Shown here piece after piece: positions 41,033 to 53,499 of a stretch of DNA of 64,000 bases. Below the pieces are notes generated by a model. That model was not told the origin of the DNA and searched no databases. It saw nothing but the letters and a program-made list of their open reading frames with translations. A program made the translations under genes and the position numbers. Every line of letters begins with the position of its first letter. Positions within the stretch are counted from its first letter, which is position 1. This DNA is from Anagrus nilaparvatae (taxonomy: Eukaryota; Arthropoda; Insecta; Hymenoptera; Mymaridae), in NCBI GenBank assembly GCA_022575985.1, contig JAKSXM010000247.1:2751501-2815500 (forward strand), read 5' to 3'.

Positions 41033-43375
41033 TTTAAGAAATATTTATAATTTCTGGTATTAATTAATTTTATATTAGTCTTTAATAAAAGTGTAACAAT
41101 TTTTTCATTAAAATTTCAAAGTTTTCTCAGAATGGTTATTCCTTCTATTTTTACTAGTAAAAATGAGAATTACTTTGAATTATTTCGAATTACTGTAACA
41201 AAAACATAAACAAAAAGTTAAAATGTTTAAATCTTGAACGTAATAAGCATATTATTATAATAATTATTAATAAATATAAAAAAAATATTAAAAAAATTAA
41301 TTTGTAGCCGGTTTACTTAAATCCAAGTCGCCAAATTTTATTGGTTATATAATCTGCAATAGCACACAGCATGTTCACAAGTTGGTATACCTATATATAA
41401 GTTATATATTTACTTTTATCTGATGTATTTCTTTGCAAATATGTACTCACAACTAGCATTTTTAGTTTTTATTGATAGTTTAAACAAGGCATGAATTTAA
41501 ATTTTAATATAAAGTTGTTTAGGACATTATTTTTATTTTTATATTACTGCGCCATTTAAAGGCGCCGTTTCTAAGTTAAGTTAGAAACACATTAATATAC
41601 GCAAAAATACTCTTTCTCTCTCATATATTATACATAAAATGAAATATATATTTCTTTTTATTAATATTTCAACGGTTTGAGAACTTTGCTCATATAAGTA
41701 ACGAAGTTAAAATTCTGTTACAACGTAGTGGTATGAACCTCTCCTATACCTGGAACTGAACTGTTGACCCTTAATCTTAAATCCAACGCCTTGATCACAA
41801 AGCTGTCGAGGCTCTTTCATAATTTAATATAAAAATAAAAAGCGTCGCTAGAAATTGCCGCCATCTACAATGCAGTTTAATGTAATAATAATTTAACGAT
41901 GAGTTTAATTTTAATATACATTTGTTTAAAATAATGTACAGTTAACGTGACACACATTATAGTAAATTATGTACAGTTTAAGTCACTCAAAATGTATCTG
42001 GGAATAAATTCAAAAACCGCGTGTTGTCTGTTGTATGTTGTACACATATAATGTGAAATTAGGAAATCACATAACGACTTTGCTTTTAAGAAATAATCGT
42101 TGGAATCAGTAAATTTATAAAATATACATTATTAAGAAATTTTAGTTTCATTAAAATTTCAAATTATACAATTGGATTCAAAATGAGGTGCCTTAAAAAT
42201 AAATTTTTTCTTGAAAAAGCATAAATAAGTATATTGTGCTGAGTTGATCTTGTTTAACAGGTATTTATTTAAATTCTTTAATTATGTGCAAGTGGGGAGT
42301 TTTAAAAGCAATAAAAAAACAGCATATTATTTAAAATTTTGTTTAAAAATATTATATTCATAATTAGTTTTTGATAAATTATATAGAGTAATAAAAAAAT
42401 ATTTTTATGTCAATTTAATTTATACCATAGTAAATTAAAGACGCTGTTGAATGCACAGATACAATTATTTGGTAAAAAATTGGAAAAAAGTGGTTTAATT
42501 CGTTTAATTAATTATTTTTTATGTAATTAAATTTAAAAATGATAAATAATTGCACAATTATAATGTGTAAAATATATTAAATAAGCTTACACTGAGCTCA
42601 AAGGGTTTAGTTAAAGTTCAATTTAATTTTCGACTAAAATTAAGTTTGTTTGGTTACGCTTAGCAATAATTTTGACCAATGTTTTTTTCTAATTAACATT
42701 TAATTAAACCTAATGTCTATAATAACAACTGGGCCATGGTGTATAGTAAATGTACTTATTGAAAGTAAATTTGTTTCTTTGTTAAAACGAATAATTTCAA
42801 AAACCAACGTAATAAAATAAATTTAAATTCTGAAAAATTATTCGTAAATTTTGCGTACAATTTATTCTTGCAAAATTTATCGCTATTAATTTTTTTAAAT
42901 TCTTTAATATCAAGGTTTAGCAGACAAGCAGCCATATTGTTTTCTTGTCTGCTTTTTACAAAAAAAAGCGCGCTCGTTTAAAATCGGTATAGTAAACAAA
43001 TAATTATAAGAATCTCATTGAGTCCGGCCCAGTGCACACTATTAGTACCTAGATTATTACCTTTAACGGTGCAATAATTTGCTAGAATAAATTTTTTTGT
43101 GCAAAACGATTGCTAGTCGTTAGCTAGTCATTGCTAGGCTTAATATTTGTTAGCTAGTTAATAATTTTATGAAAAAATTAAGAAATAAAATATTAGCCCT
43201 GGTAGCTACAGTATAACTTTTTATTCATCAACAATGATTAAATAATTACTTTTTGTGTCTTGAAAAAAATTTCAATTGTTATATAATCCTTAGCTAGTAC
43301 AAAATTTATAATTATATTTAAATCTTTTTATCAAATTATTAAATAAATAATATTTGTTTGAATGTCCCGCAATAT

Positions 43376-43560
43376 ATTATATTGTAATATACTATAGTAT
43401 ATTACAATCCCGTGTCCAGAAAAGTAAAGAATGGCCCAAATCGCAAGTAAATTTTAATTACCATCTGAGGCGAAGCTGAGTGGCAAGAAAACGTGTCTTT
43501 TCCGGTCGCGCAGTGGCCGGGAAATACGCGCTTTCTGGCCGCTGACAAAAAAAAATAATT
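43376..43560 (+). repeat. Dispersed 'TATATTACGGTCC' family, copy
   Basis: AGTATATTACAATCCCGTGTCCAGAAAAGTAAAGAATGGC followed by ATCTGAGGCGAAGCTGAGTGGC and GGAAATACGCGCTTTCTGGCC, matching the copies at 32205 and 51632. Confidence 0.7.
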
Positions 43561-44159
43561 CCAGCTTAGTAAGTTTCTCACTGCGCATGATCCAAGAAAG
43601 TTACTAATTTTTACGTTAGCAGTGTAATGGCGGAATTTAAAAATATTATTTGATAATACAATGGTTTAATTTTTATTAAAAGACTATTCAATCTATGAAC
43701 CTGAAATTTTGGTTCTTAATTTTTTTGCTTCTTTTTTGATATGTTAGAAGAAACAAACTTAAGAAACAAAATATGATACCATGCCAATTTTGAAGATTCT
43801 AGTTTTAATGGTTTTGAAATGGCAGCTGTTTTTCGATTTTTTTTTTTTTTAATTTACTGCAAAAATCTGAAAAATTTTTCGATTTTAATTATTTACTACT
43901 CTACGTACTGTTAAAAACTCAGTTAAAAAATAATTTTCAACTGTAGGGGGCCGTAAAAATTCCCGCTGAATCCAAATCTGCCATCAATTTTTCGGAAAAA
44001 CGTCAAGAAAACCCGGAAAAATTGAAAAACTAAAAGAAACTTTCAAATCTGAATATCTTAAAAAGTGGGATTTTTTTTCCTCTAACTGGTCTTAAAAGTT
44101 GTGATTTCCCATGTACTTTTTAGTTTTTGAGAGATTTCGGCCTTTAAAGTACTTAAAAA

Positions 44160-44580
44160 CAAAAAATGAATTTTCAAAACCTTCCATTTTTCGAAATTTT
44201 CCGGATTTCCCTGTAATCTAATGAAAATTCTGATTCAGAATTTGGATTCTTCGGGAAATTTTACTAAAGACCCTCTTCTTTCAGAAATTTCGAACAATGC
44301 TTTATTGCTGTATAAGTAAAAACTAATAAAAATTCATAAGGTTAATAAAATTGACAAAAATTAAAAAAAATAAATAAAATAAGTAAAATTTCATTTTTTT
44401 ATTTTTATGTACATTTCTTTTTTTTACATCGCATTATGAAAATGTTCAATATTTCTCAAAAAAGAGGGTTTATAGTAAAATTTCCTGAGAAACACAAAGT
44501 CTGAGTCAGAATTTTCATTAGATTACAGGAAAATCAGGAAAATGGATAATTTTAAAAATTCTTCTTTTGAGTTTTTAAGT
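44160..44580. repeat. Foldback, arms of about 120 bp
   Basis: The segment with CTGTAATCTAATGAAAATTC and TTACTAAAGACCCTCTTCTTT (44211-44282) is reverse-complemented at 44460-44545 (AAAGAGGGTTTATAGTAAAA, GAATTTTCATTAGATTACAG). Its outer parts are a TTTTCCGAAATTTTCC-type repeat that recurs near 43980, 45640 and 61990. Confidence 0.7.
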
Positions 44581-44942
44581 ATTGTAACAGGATTTAACTT
44601 TAATATTTTTTATTAAAAATAGTGGATTATACGCACAAAAATCTTATAGATTTTAATGAGATATATAACTTAATTATATTACATATTTTACCAAGATGAA
44701 ATCAAAAGTATATATTATATATGTTAGTTACCGTTAAAGTCCGCTCTCCCGATAATGTTAATATTAACCAGTTAAAGTTAACTTTAGCGAAGCGTTTTCG
44801 TTAAAGTCCACGAAGACGATTAAAATGAATAAAAATACAACATTAACGGGTCTGTATACGATAAAGTTAACTTTAACCAATCCTTGTCAGTTAAAGTCCA
44901 TGAAAGCGGTTTAGCATACTAAAAAAAAGTTTGTATTATAAT

Positions 44943-45353
44943 ATATTATATACGACTCTGGCTATAAGGCATCCAAGGATTTAGGTTAGGCTACTTTTTA
45001 AAAAATGCATTTCTTGGGACCAGTAATCAATCCTAGTTATAACACGCCCCTAGGGTTAGGTTAGGCTATTTTTTTTTTAAAGGCATTTTCACGCAGTAAG
45101 ACATTCCCTAGAACTAGGGCAAGGTGGGCTTAAGAACCCATGCGCAAATTTGTAAACAATACTGTGACAATGCCTTTAAAAAAAATAGCCTAACCTAACC
45201 CTTGGGGTGTCTTATAACTAGGATTGGTTACTGATCCTAAGAAATGCATTTTTAAAAGAGTAGCCTAACCATAGAGATGTTTCACAATATCTTTATGAGC
45301 CTAACCTAAGCCCTGAGAGTACCTTATAGCGAGAGTCGTATATAATATATCGG
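44943..45353. mobile_element. Foldback element with TTAGG-type internal motifs
   Basis: Ends ATATTATATACGACTCTGGC and GCGAGAGTCGTATATAATAT are inverted, followed by TATAAGGCATCC/GAGTACCTTATA. The inner arms carry GGGTTAGGTTAGGCTA and TAGCCTAACCTAACCC, plus AATGCATTTCTTGGGA against TCCTAAGAAATGCATT. The GGTTAGG motif resembles the insect telomere repeat unit but occurs only two or three times per site. Confidence 0.75.
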
Positions 45354-46034
45354 TAGTTCTTAGCTATTTTTACCCAAGTCTGAGGTCGATGTCTTGGATT
45401 TAAAAAATACCAATTGCACTGTGTTTGGTATGTAAAAATATGGTTACTGGCCAATTTTTAAGGCTCTAGGTGGCTTGGTTGCGATTTGGCAGCTGTTTTT
45501 CCAATTTTGATTTTTTTCGAATTCTCAGCCACCCGTTTGCTTTTTATTTTCTGGACGCCCTAAATAAGCCTAAAAAATATTTTCTACATAAAGGTGGGTA
45601 GTAAAAATTCCCGCCCAATCCGAATCTGACCATATTTTTTCGGAAAAACCTCAGGAAAAGCCGGAAAATCGGAAAAACTAAAGGAAACTGGAAAATACAA
45701 ATTTCTTAAAAAGCGTCACTTTTTTTTTTTTTTTTATTTTTTTTACATGTGTTTTTCCATACTTTTCATGCTGGTAACCTCCTTTTTTGACCCATTTGCC
45801 TTTTAAGTACTTAAAAATCAATTTTAGGCTCAAAAAAATGATTTTAAAAATTGTTCATTTTCCGAATTTTCCAATTTTCTCGCTTTTCCTGATAGAAAAT
45901 GAAAAATCTGACTTGATTTTCGGATTCCTCGGGAAATTTTACATAAATTTAATACAAATTATTCACTTTAAAAAAAAATTCTGATTTTTGAACTTTTTAC
46001 ATAATTGGCATTGTGATCCCCAAATGCTGAAATA

Positions 46035-47800
46035 GTATATTACGATCCATGGCTAGAAAAATAAAGAATAGCTCATTAACGCCGGGGCGGAGAGTTTTGG
46101 AAATGAGCAAAAATAATAAGTATATTCCCTTATAGATAAGTGGCTAAAAAGTTCTTCTTTTTGGTAAAATTTCATGCTCTTTCAGAATCTGACATTAGTT
46201 TTCACCTACAACCCTTAAAAATACCCTATAAACGGGGGTGAAAGGGGTAAGTCAGGCATTATTAGGAAATGTTTGGAAAAATCAATGAAAAAAGTATCCA
46301 ATTTTATTGAAAAATGTTTGAAAAAAAATGGGCAGGTTTGTCTAAGGACAATTGAGTGAAGTTTACTTCTTTCTAAAACAATTTTTATAAAAGTAGAATT
46401 AGAAATATTAATTTAAAAAACTCTGCATTTGATTTATTTTAAATCACTAAAAAATTTAAAACGGAAATCATCCGGGCGCCCTCACCAAAGGCCCTCGCTT
46501 ACGATTGGGCCTGCTGGCAATCAACAGTAATGTATATCTTTCTAATATATCTTTCAGAACAACCACGATTATGCTCGGGGTCTGCCGGCGAAGGAAGAAA
46601 AAAATTTAACACCGAAATCATCCGAGCACCCTCGCTTACGATCGGTCCTGCTGGCGAGGTAGGGGACTGCTATCATCCTTTCCTTATCCACTACTTTCGT
46701 CCCGAATTCTCGTCTCAGAATCTCGTGACGATTTTTTAAATTTTAACTCCTCGTAGAAAAGAAAAGGAGAGGTGTACCATGACAAGAAAGAAGTAAACTT
46801 CAATAATATTTTTTATGTAAATTTAAGTAAACTTCGTATACATTGAGGTCTCATACATTTTGTGAAATTTTAATTATTTATGAAAAAGGAGTCGAAATTC
46901 TTAGCGACCCAAAAAACCTATATGGGCATATACTTGATTCTAAAAGTACGAAAATAGCAAAAACACCCCGTTTTCGGGAGTAGTTTTAACCAATTTAGGG
47001 GTGAAATTTTAATTATTTATGAAAAAAAGTTAAAATTATTGATCAGTGACCCAAAAAACCTGTATGGTGCAAATCTGAGTGCTCAAAATGCGAATATGTA
47101 AAAAAAACTCCTTTTTGGGGGTAGTTTTGGCAAATTTAAGGGTGAAGTCAATTTCTTTGCCAAATTACCCCGATTTTCGTGTTTAGCGACCCAAAAAACA
47201 TATTGTAAAGCAAATCTAGTTTTCGTCAGCGATAATGACATATTGTAGAGCAAATCTGGTTTTCCCCAGTGATAATACAACCAAACCCGTATTTTGACTG
47301 GAATACCACCCCTATCCACCTTTTAAGGGTTTTAAATAGGGCCAAAATGTATGAGACCTCAATGTATACGAAGTTTACTTAAATTTACATAAAAAATATT
47401 GAAAAAAATATTGAAAATTTAGTGAAAACTAATGTCACATTCTGAAAGAGCATGAAATTTTAATATAAGGATGAACTTTTTAGCCACTCATCTATAAATG
47501 TAAATGTAAATGTAAGTATTATTTATTTGTCCAGAACAAAATATGATACATAATTATAACAATATATTTATAAAATTTATAAAAATATATAAGGAAATAT
47601 ACTTATTTTTGCTCATTTCCAAAACTCTCCGCCCCGGCGTTAATGAGTTAAATCGCATATAAATTAAACTGCGATTTTAGGCATCTTTTTTTATGGCCAA
47701 GGGTCGATCAGATAAAATTTTTCTGCGTCAATGGCAAGAAATAGCCACTACTTTACTTTCGTGGTCACTGTCTATAGAAAAACAAATTTTTACGAGTGTT
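46035..47800 (+). repeat. Dispersed 'TATATTACGGTCC' family copy split by an insertion
   Basis: Left piece 46035-46071 (GTATATTACGATCCATGGCT, AAATAAAGAATAGC) and right piece from about 47649 (AAATCGCATATAAATTAAAC, TTTTTATGGCCAAGGGTCGA, TTTTTCTGCGTCAATGGCAAG). Together they correspond to the copy at 51632-51810, with the element at 46072-47648 between them. Confidence 0.65.
46072..47648. mobile_element. 1.6-kb inverted-repeat element inserted in a dispersed repeat
   Basis: CTCATTAACGCCGGGGCGGA at the left is perfectly inverted at the right (TCCGCCCCGGCGTTAATGAG), continuing AGTTTTGGAAATGAGCAAAAAT and AATATACTTATT. A second inverted pair lies inside (GTAAATTTAAGTAAACTTCG at 46818-46837; CGAAGTTTACTTAAATTTAC at 47370-47389), and between them are GCGACCC repeat units (46870-47320). 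Thus at least three repeat families are nested. No transposase was recognised. Confidence 0.78.
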
Positions 47801-48522
47801 TTATCGGACTATTGTGTAAATATTTCCATATGTTTATAAATTATAAATCTTCATTACAGACTGCCAAATTAAATAAAAAAATTTTTTTTTAAGTTTATTT
47901 CTTAAAACATATCAAAAATGAAGCGAAAAAAATTTATAGTGACTATATGATTTATGAAGTTGAAGAAGTAATAACCTATAGAAGTTTTTGATTTATTTTA
48001 AAGCTTTCTGGACATTTTTGAAACAGGGTTCAACAAAATGGCATCAGATTTTAAGCAATGAAATCAATAGTAAAAAAACTTCAGTTTTTGATTTTTTCAA
48101 ATCTGCAAGCATTTTGTTGTCCATTGCCTTGAAAAGATTTAACCACCTTTAAATATACAAAGATGTTGAGAGACTACATTTCACGTCTGGTCAAATATTT
48201 TGAAATGTTGACCCCAAATATTGAAAAAAACAACTTTTTTTACAAAGTAAAAAATTTTTGTTTAAAATAGATTTTCATTTTTTATAAGTTTTCTAGCAAA
48301 AAATCCGATTGACTATATTTAAGTCCACATGGGAAAATTTTTTTTTTTTTTTTTTTAACAAGAACAATTTCCTTTTTTTTGTTTTGATTTTATAAGATTA
48401 AGTTGGAATAATTATAAAATATATTAAGAATAAATATTTTATTTATTTTATACATCCAAAAATGACCGTTAATTACTTCATAAAAAAAGTTAACACCAAA
48501 AAATGAAAAAAAATTAACGTTA

Positions 48523-49146
48523 CAAGGTAGAGCTGCTTTGGTTGAACATTCAACGAACTGGTTGAAAATTTAACCAAAAACTGCAAAATTCAACCAATTT
48601 TGGCTTAATATTCAACCAAAAGCTGAATAAAAAATAAAAATAATGTAATTATAATACAGGATAAAAAAATGATCGGTGCGTCCATTAAAAGTGAATTAAT
48701 TTTATAATAAATTAAAATTAGTGATTCATTATGTACTACTTCATTTGGTTCTGAAACTGATGAATGACTAATTACAAAGATTACTTAATTTAATTTAAAT
48801 CAATAATTTTTAATATGAACTTGTGAGATCAATGACTTTTTGAAAAATAAATTTAAAAAAGAGTAATTTAAAATTTATGCTCCAATCCACAGAGTACATT
48901 TATAAAAAATAAAACATGATTATGATTGTAAAAAAATATTATAAAATTAATTCACTTTTAATAAACGCAGAGATAATTTTTTTACTATGTATTATAATTA
49001 CAACATTTTTATTTTGTATTTTAGCTTTTGATTGAATTTCCAACCAATTGGTTGAATTTTACACTTTTTGGTTTAATTTCGTAGTTTTACAGTTGGTTAA
49101 AAATTAAGCAAAAAACTAAAAATTCTACCATATCAGTTCTACCTTG
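48523..49146. mobile_element. 624-bp TA-flanked foldback element
   Basis: TA|CAAGGTAGAGCTGCTTTGG and CAGTTCTACCTTG|TA are inverted. The inner pair ATTAAAAGTGAATTAATTTT (48685) and AAAATTAATTCACTTTTAAT (48943-48962) is perfect over at least 20 bp. TTGGTTGAA/TTCAACCAA motifs recur throughout. Non-coding. It ends about 360 bp upstream of the zinc-finger start. Confidence 0.82.
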
Positions 49147-49509
49147 TAGGTTATAATTATACACATAATTATTTAAAACGTCCGGGCTTTCTCATATTTC
49201 CTTTTCTCTTTTTACTGAATAGCGCCACTCATGGCGGTTATTACAACTGTGGGTGCTCACACATGGCATGTAAAAACTGTGTAATATTCTCGTTAACCTG
49301 CTTATGCACATAAAGTTACAAGCACGGCCACTAGTTCTGCTACGTTATTTCTCTTTAAAAAAATAGAAAGGGAACTATCAAGAAAGCCCGCATTCAATAC
49401 ATAATTTAATAAATTTTGTAATTTTATTGATTTCTTTTAGATTTTGCATTACCTTTGCGTTCTTCGATTTGCTATTAGAAGATAACGATTAACAAAAACA
49501 ATTGAAAAA

Positions 49510-50625
49510 ATGCCATCTGTACATTGCAAGGAAAATACAACATCGTTTAATTCTGAAAAAATATCAGCGAGTTCGCAAAATTTATTAAAATGTGATCTGT
49601 GTAAAAAAACATTTACTTTAATGGTAAATTTGAAGAGGCACGTTGAATCTCATTTTGGTATAAACTCAGGTAAAAAGGTATGTGAGGTAACATCTTTTAA
49701 ATGTGACGCATGTGAAAAAGAGTTTAATCGAAAAACAACATTGATAAATCACAAAAAGATTCATACTAAGCCTTATAAATGTAATGTTTGCAACAAAAAT
49801 TTTTCTCAACAAGCTAATCTCAGTACACATTTAAAAATTCACAGTGCTGAAAAACCTTACAAATGTAAATATTGTGATAAAGCATTTGTACAAAAAATTC
49901 ATCTGAGTAATCATGAAGCAGTTCATAAATCTGAAAAGCCTCAGAAACGCAACGTATGTGACAAAACATTTTATCAGATTGATCAATTTAATAAGCACTT
50001 AAAATCACATGCTCAAAAAAAAGTTACTCCTGAAATAAAGCGTTTAAATAAACTTCAAAAAAAACATACCAAAAGAAAATCTTACAAGTGTAACAAATGT
50101 GATAAAATGTTTCCTAGTTTAGATGATCTCAAAGTACATAAACATACTCACGCAACTAAAAAAATGAATAAAAATAAAAATAAATCAATAAAAAATAAGA
50201 AATTGAATAGCTTAGAAAAGCCTCATAAATGTAACTGTTGTGAAAAACGGTTCGTTCGAAAGCATTCTTTGAAAATTCATTACAGAATCCATACCGGTAA
50301 AAATCTTGTTTCTTGCGATTACTGCAAAAAAATATTTACTTGTAAATCTAATTTAAGATCACATATTGTTAATCATTTAAAAAAAGAAAGTTCCTGTGAA
50401 TCTGACGTGAGTCAAGAATCATTTTTAGCAAAAAAACCTGAAATTCATCAACTAGATTTTTATGAAAAAGTTGAAAAATGTTTTCTTTGTAAAAAAATTT
50501 GGAATGAAAATGGTTGTATAAACATTCCAGCTAAATACAATAAAGTCATTTTAACCACATGTAGAAAATGTGCTCCTGATTGCATTTTAAAAGATAATTT
50601 ACGAATTAATTATATAATAATTTGA
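49510..50625 (+). CDS. C2H2 zinc-finger protein, 371 aa
   Basis: A single open frame from ATG to TGA. Seven good C2H2 fingers are visible: residues 28-48, 65-85, 91-111, 119-139, 194-214, 241-261 and 269-289, several joined by linkers such as HSAEKPYKC and HTGKNLVSC. A further finger (about 147-167, RNVCDKTF...HLKSH) lacks its first cysteine and is probably non-functional. The C-terminus carries a separate cysteine cluster (CFLC at 334-337, CRKC at 361-364, C368) that could bind another zinc. No ZAD or BTB domain is seen. The role is likely sequence-specific DNA binding in the nucleus, but no target can be inferred. A plausible 3' splice site (TTTCTTTTAG, ending 49440) in the 5' leader suggests an upstream non-coding exon. 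I cannot assign an orthologue. Confidence 0.88.
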   Translation: MPSVHCKENTTSFNSEKISASSQNLLKCDLCKKTFTLMVNLKRHVESHFGINSGKKVCEVTSFKCDACEKEFNRKTTLINHKKIHTKPYKCNVCNKNFSQQANLSTHLKIHSAEKPYKCKYCDKAFVQKIHLSNHEAVHKSEKPQKRNVCDKTFYQIDQFNKHLKSHAQKKVTPEIKRLNKLQKKHTKRKSYKCNKCDKMFPSLDDLKVHKHTHATKKMNKNKNKSIKNKKLNSLEKPHKCNCCEKRFVRKHSLKIHYRIHTGKNLVSCDYCKKIFTCKSNLRSHIVNHLKKESSCESDVSQESFLAKKPEIHQLDFYEKVEKCFLCKKIWNENGCINIPAKYNKVILTTCRKCAPDCILKDNLRINYIII

Positions 50626-51196
50626 TGATATACGATTATTTTTACTTTTTTAACAACAAGTTTATAATATTTTAACGTTTTTATTGATCAAAACAAAACG
50701 ACATTAGGCTTATTTTTTCTGAATTTTATAAATAATTTTTACAAACTTTAATCATTTAAAAAAATGATTATGTTTATGATAATCTAAATGATTTAATTTA
50801 TTAAGATATTTTCTTTGATTTATTTAGAATTTAATGAAAGCAAATTAATGTTATAGACTTTTTAACTGCTTTTTAAAGTTTTTAAGTGGTAAAAATATTA
50901 TGAATTTTTTGTATTGGTATTTAAGGCCTCAAAGAACAAGTAACATCGAATCACCATGACATACATAATTAATATTTTTCTTTATTTCACCCCAACAACT
51001 AACAGCCATGCTGATAGTATAAAAAGTTTAAACAATTAATGTCTTATCAGTATATGATAATGTGATGAATATACTTTTAAATCAAGTTTAGAACATTGAA
51101 AAAGTAAATTTTTTGGTTGGCAATTTTTTTGTTGATTTTTTTTTCATAATATTATATTAAATCATATTTTCTTCGCCAGTTTTTTCTCAAAATCTA

Positions 51197-51594
51197 CACA
51201 GAAAGAGGTTTGAACCGCTTAAGTCGGTTCTAGTAGGAACCGAATATTACTCTTACCATAAGAACGGAAAATGTTTATGCCTAGAACCGAGATTCACGGT
51301 TCTAAACACTAGTTAAAAACCTTCTCTTAAAAAATTATTATTTTTTTCAAAATCAAAATTAGTTACAAATATGTTTTTTAATTTAATGTACGCGATTCAA
51401 AAAAGAATTATAAAAAATATTCTTTTAACTAATTTTGACTTTGAAAAAAATAATAATTTTTTAAGAGAAGGTTTTTAACTAGTTATTTAGAACCGTGAAT
51501 CTCGGTTCTAGCATAAACATTTTCAGTCCTTATGGTAAGAGTAATATTCGGTTCCTACTAGAACCGACTTGAGCGGTTCAAACCTCTTTCTGTG
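51197..51594. mobile_element. 398-bp hairpin MITE (TA-flanked)
   Basis: TA|CACAGAAAGAGGTTTGAAC and GTTCAAACCTCTTTCTGTG|TA. The arms are about 150 bp and nearly identical (GGTTCTAGTAGGAACCGAAT, AACCGAGATTCACGGTTCTA), and they in turn contain smaller GGTTC/GAACC palindromes. The loop of about 90 bp is AT-rich. Confidence 0.9.
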
Positions 51595-51631
51595 TACTTA
51601 TAGTGAAGCCTTACACTATCCGTCGATTTTA

Positions 51632-51810
51632 AATAGTATATTACGGTCCTAGGCCAGAAAAATAAAGAATAGCCCAAATCGCACGTAACGAGGCGAAGCC
51701 GAAGATGGTAAGCTGCCATTTGGGTCATTCTTTGTTTATGGCCAAGGGTTGTACAAAATTTTTTGTGACGAGAAAATACGTACTTTCGGGTCGCAGTACA
51801 GAAAAAATAA
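51632..51810 (+). repeat. Dispersed 'TATATTACGGTCC' family, most complete copy
   Basis: TATATTACGGTCCTAGGCCA, GAATAGCCCAAATCGCACGT, GAGGCGAAGCCGAAGATGGT, GCCATTTGGGTCATTCTTTG and AAATACGTACTTTCGGGTCG. It starts 38 bp after the hairpin MITE. Confidence 0.75.
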
Positions 51811-53499
51811 AAAATACGATGGCGTAAAATTTAAATAATTTTTGTTTTTGGTCAAAAATTACGAAAATTAGTATTTTTTAATCATAAAATAAATATTTAA
51901 AACATATAATTTGGGTAAATGTAATAATTCTATTAAATTTAATTAAAATATTGGTAAATATTAACGAATATTTTGATGCCATAATAAGTTATTTATTTTT
52001 GGTCCATGCCTTTACATCCACCAATATTTTAATAAATGATAATTGCAAAAAATAAATCGATTTTTAAAAATCAAGTTTTGTTTTCATCAGCATTAAAAAT
52101 TTATCAATAATATGTTTATATATATATATGTGTGTGTGTATAAGTACTTTTTTAAATTTAATGAGTAAAAACATATTATACGAATTCCACGCCACCATAT
52201 TTTTTATTTTTCGACATCGTCTGTTAGTAATTTCAGATCACTTTTCGTTTTCGAAAAATGATAAAAGTATTATTTTGGAAATTATTTTAATTTTTGAGTC
52301 TATAACTTAATATCCATTTCAGACTTTCTTGTGCTTATTTTATCAGAGCTAAAAAGTTTAGTATAATTTGAGCAAGGTTAAAGGATTGCAATCTTTTTCC
52401 CGAAAAATCCAAAATTTGAGCGGAATGCGGTGAAATACTGAAAAATTATTTAAAATTAAATTTTTAGGCATCTATACAATTTAAAAATGTATAAATTTAA
52501 TATAATGAAAAAAATCTGTTTAAAACAAATTATCGACAAATTACTTATTTTGTTTATACTCTAATTAATTAATTTTTATATACATTGAATACTTCGATTT
52601 TATTTTTTTATATTATGTTATATCAATTTTTGTAAATATACTAATATTGTATATAATTGAATACTTTTTTTGATTTTTTGTTGTACTTATAAAAGAGTAA
52701 TTTTATTTTGGATTTATTTTGAATTTGTAAAATATTTATATCAACCTAATTTTTTAATTTGTAATTTTTAATTATTTTAATAAACCTTTATATCATGACG
52801 AATAAAATATTTAAACTAATTTTTTCAGCTTTGTTACTAATTTTAAACCTAATAAATAAGACTTATAAAACTGTCATGGAAAGAAAATTTTTAGCAAGTA
52901 TATTATATTTTCAATCAGATCTGAGAAATCGAGTAAAATCAATATTTCTAGATATCAGAACTATCATAGAACAAAATTAGGTACTACCTACTGAGTCCAA
53001 AAAGAAAAGAAATTTATTGTGCTATATTTTTTATTTTTTACTCCTAAAAATTTTCAAAAAATCTAATAAGAACGGTATTTCTAAAATTAGCACTTTCATA
53101 GAAAAAAACTAGATACTGCGTTTGAAAAAAAAAATCTTTTTTTAAATTTTTTTATAAAAATAATTTTGAGAAATAAAAAATCAAGTATATATTATGCTTA
53201 TTAATCTATTTTATTCTTGTAGTATAACTTTATCTTATACCTTTATCTCTTTATATAATTTTGGTATTATCAAAAGTGCATCGGTATAATCAGGAGTATA
53301 TTGCCTGCACTAACTTTTATTCATGAGCCAATGATCACGTGTTGAATATATGGAATCATATAGTAATTTTTTTGCGCAACTGGTTCTAAGAAACCTGGCA
53401 CACAAGTGACACAAGGCAGTAGTGGTTGATCACTTCGAACAAATATCCCTAAAAATGTCTAGTAATTTTTAGTCCTATGGGATAATATTTTGTAGCCTT

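Larger units (their letters stand above)
41033..49509. other. Intergenic region between helicase and zinc-finger gene
   Basis: 8.5 kb without a supported gene. Positions 41033-43375 are AT-rich with no clear features. From 43376 onward several inverted-repeat elements are listed individually. The upstream region of the helicase start holds no promoter motif that I would defend. Confidence 0.6.

Noticed and set aside
41738..41815. Possible tRNA on the minus strand (GAGCCTC/GAGGTTC acceptor-like ends, TAA in an anticodon-like loop)
   Set aside because: The T arm cannot be formed next to the acceptor and the anticodon stem has mismatches, so at most a very decayed tRNA-like sequence.
44943..45353. 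Interstitial telomere repeat
   Set aside because: Only two or three adjacent TTAGG-like units per arm; described instead as a foldback with telomere-like words.
52795..52980. 61-aa frame starting with ATG near 52.8 kb
   Set aside because: Leu/Ile/Lys-rich product of AT-rich DNA, no domain, no splice or neighbouring exon evidence.
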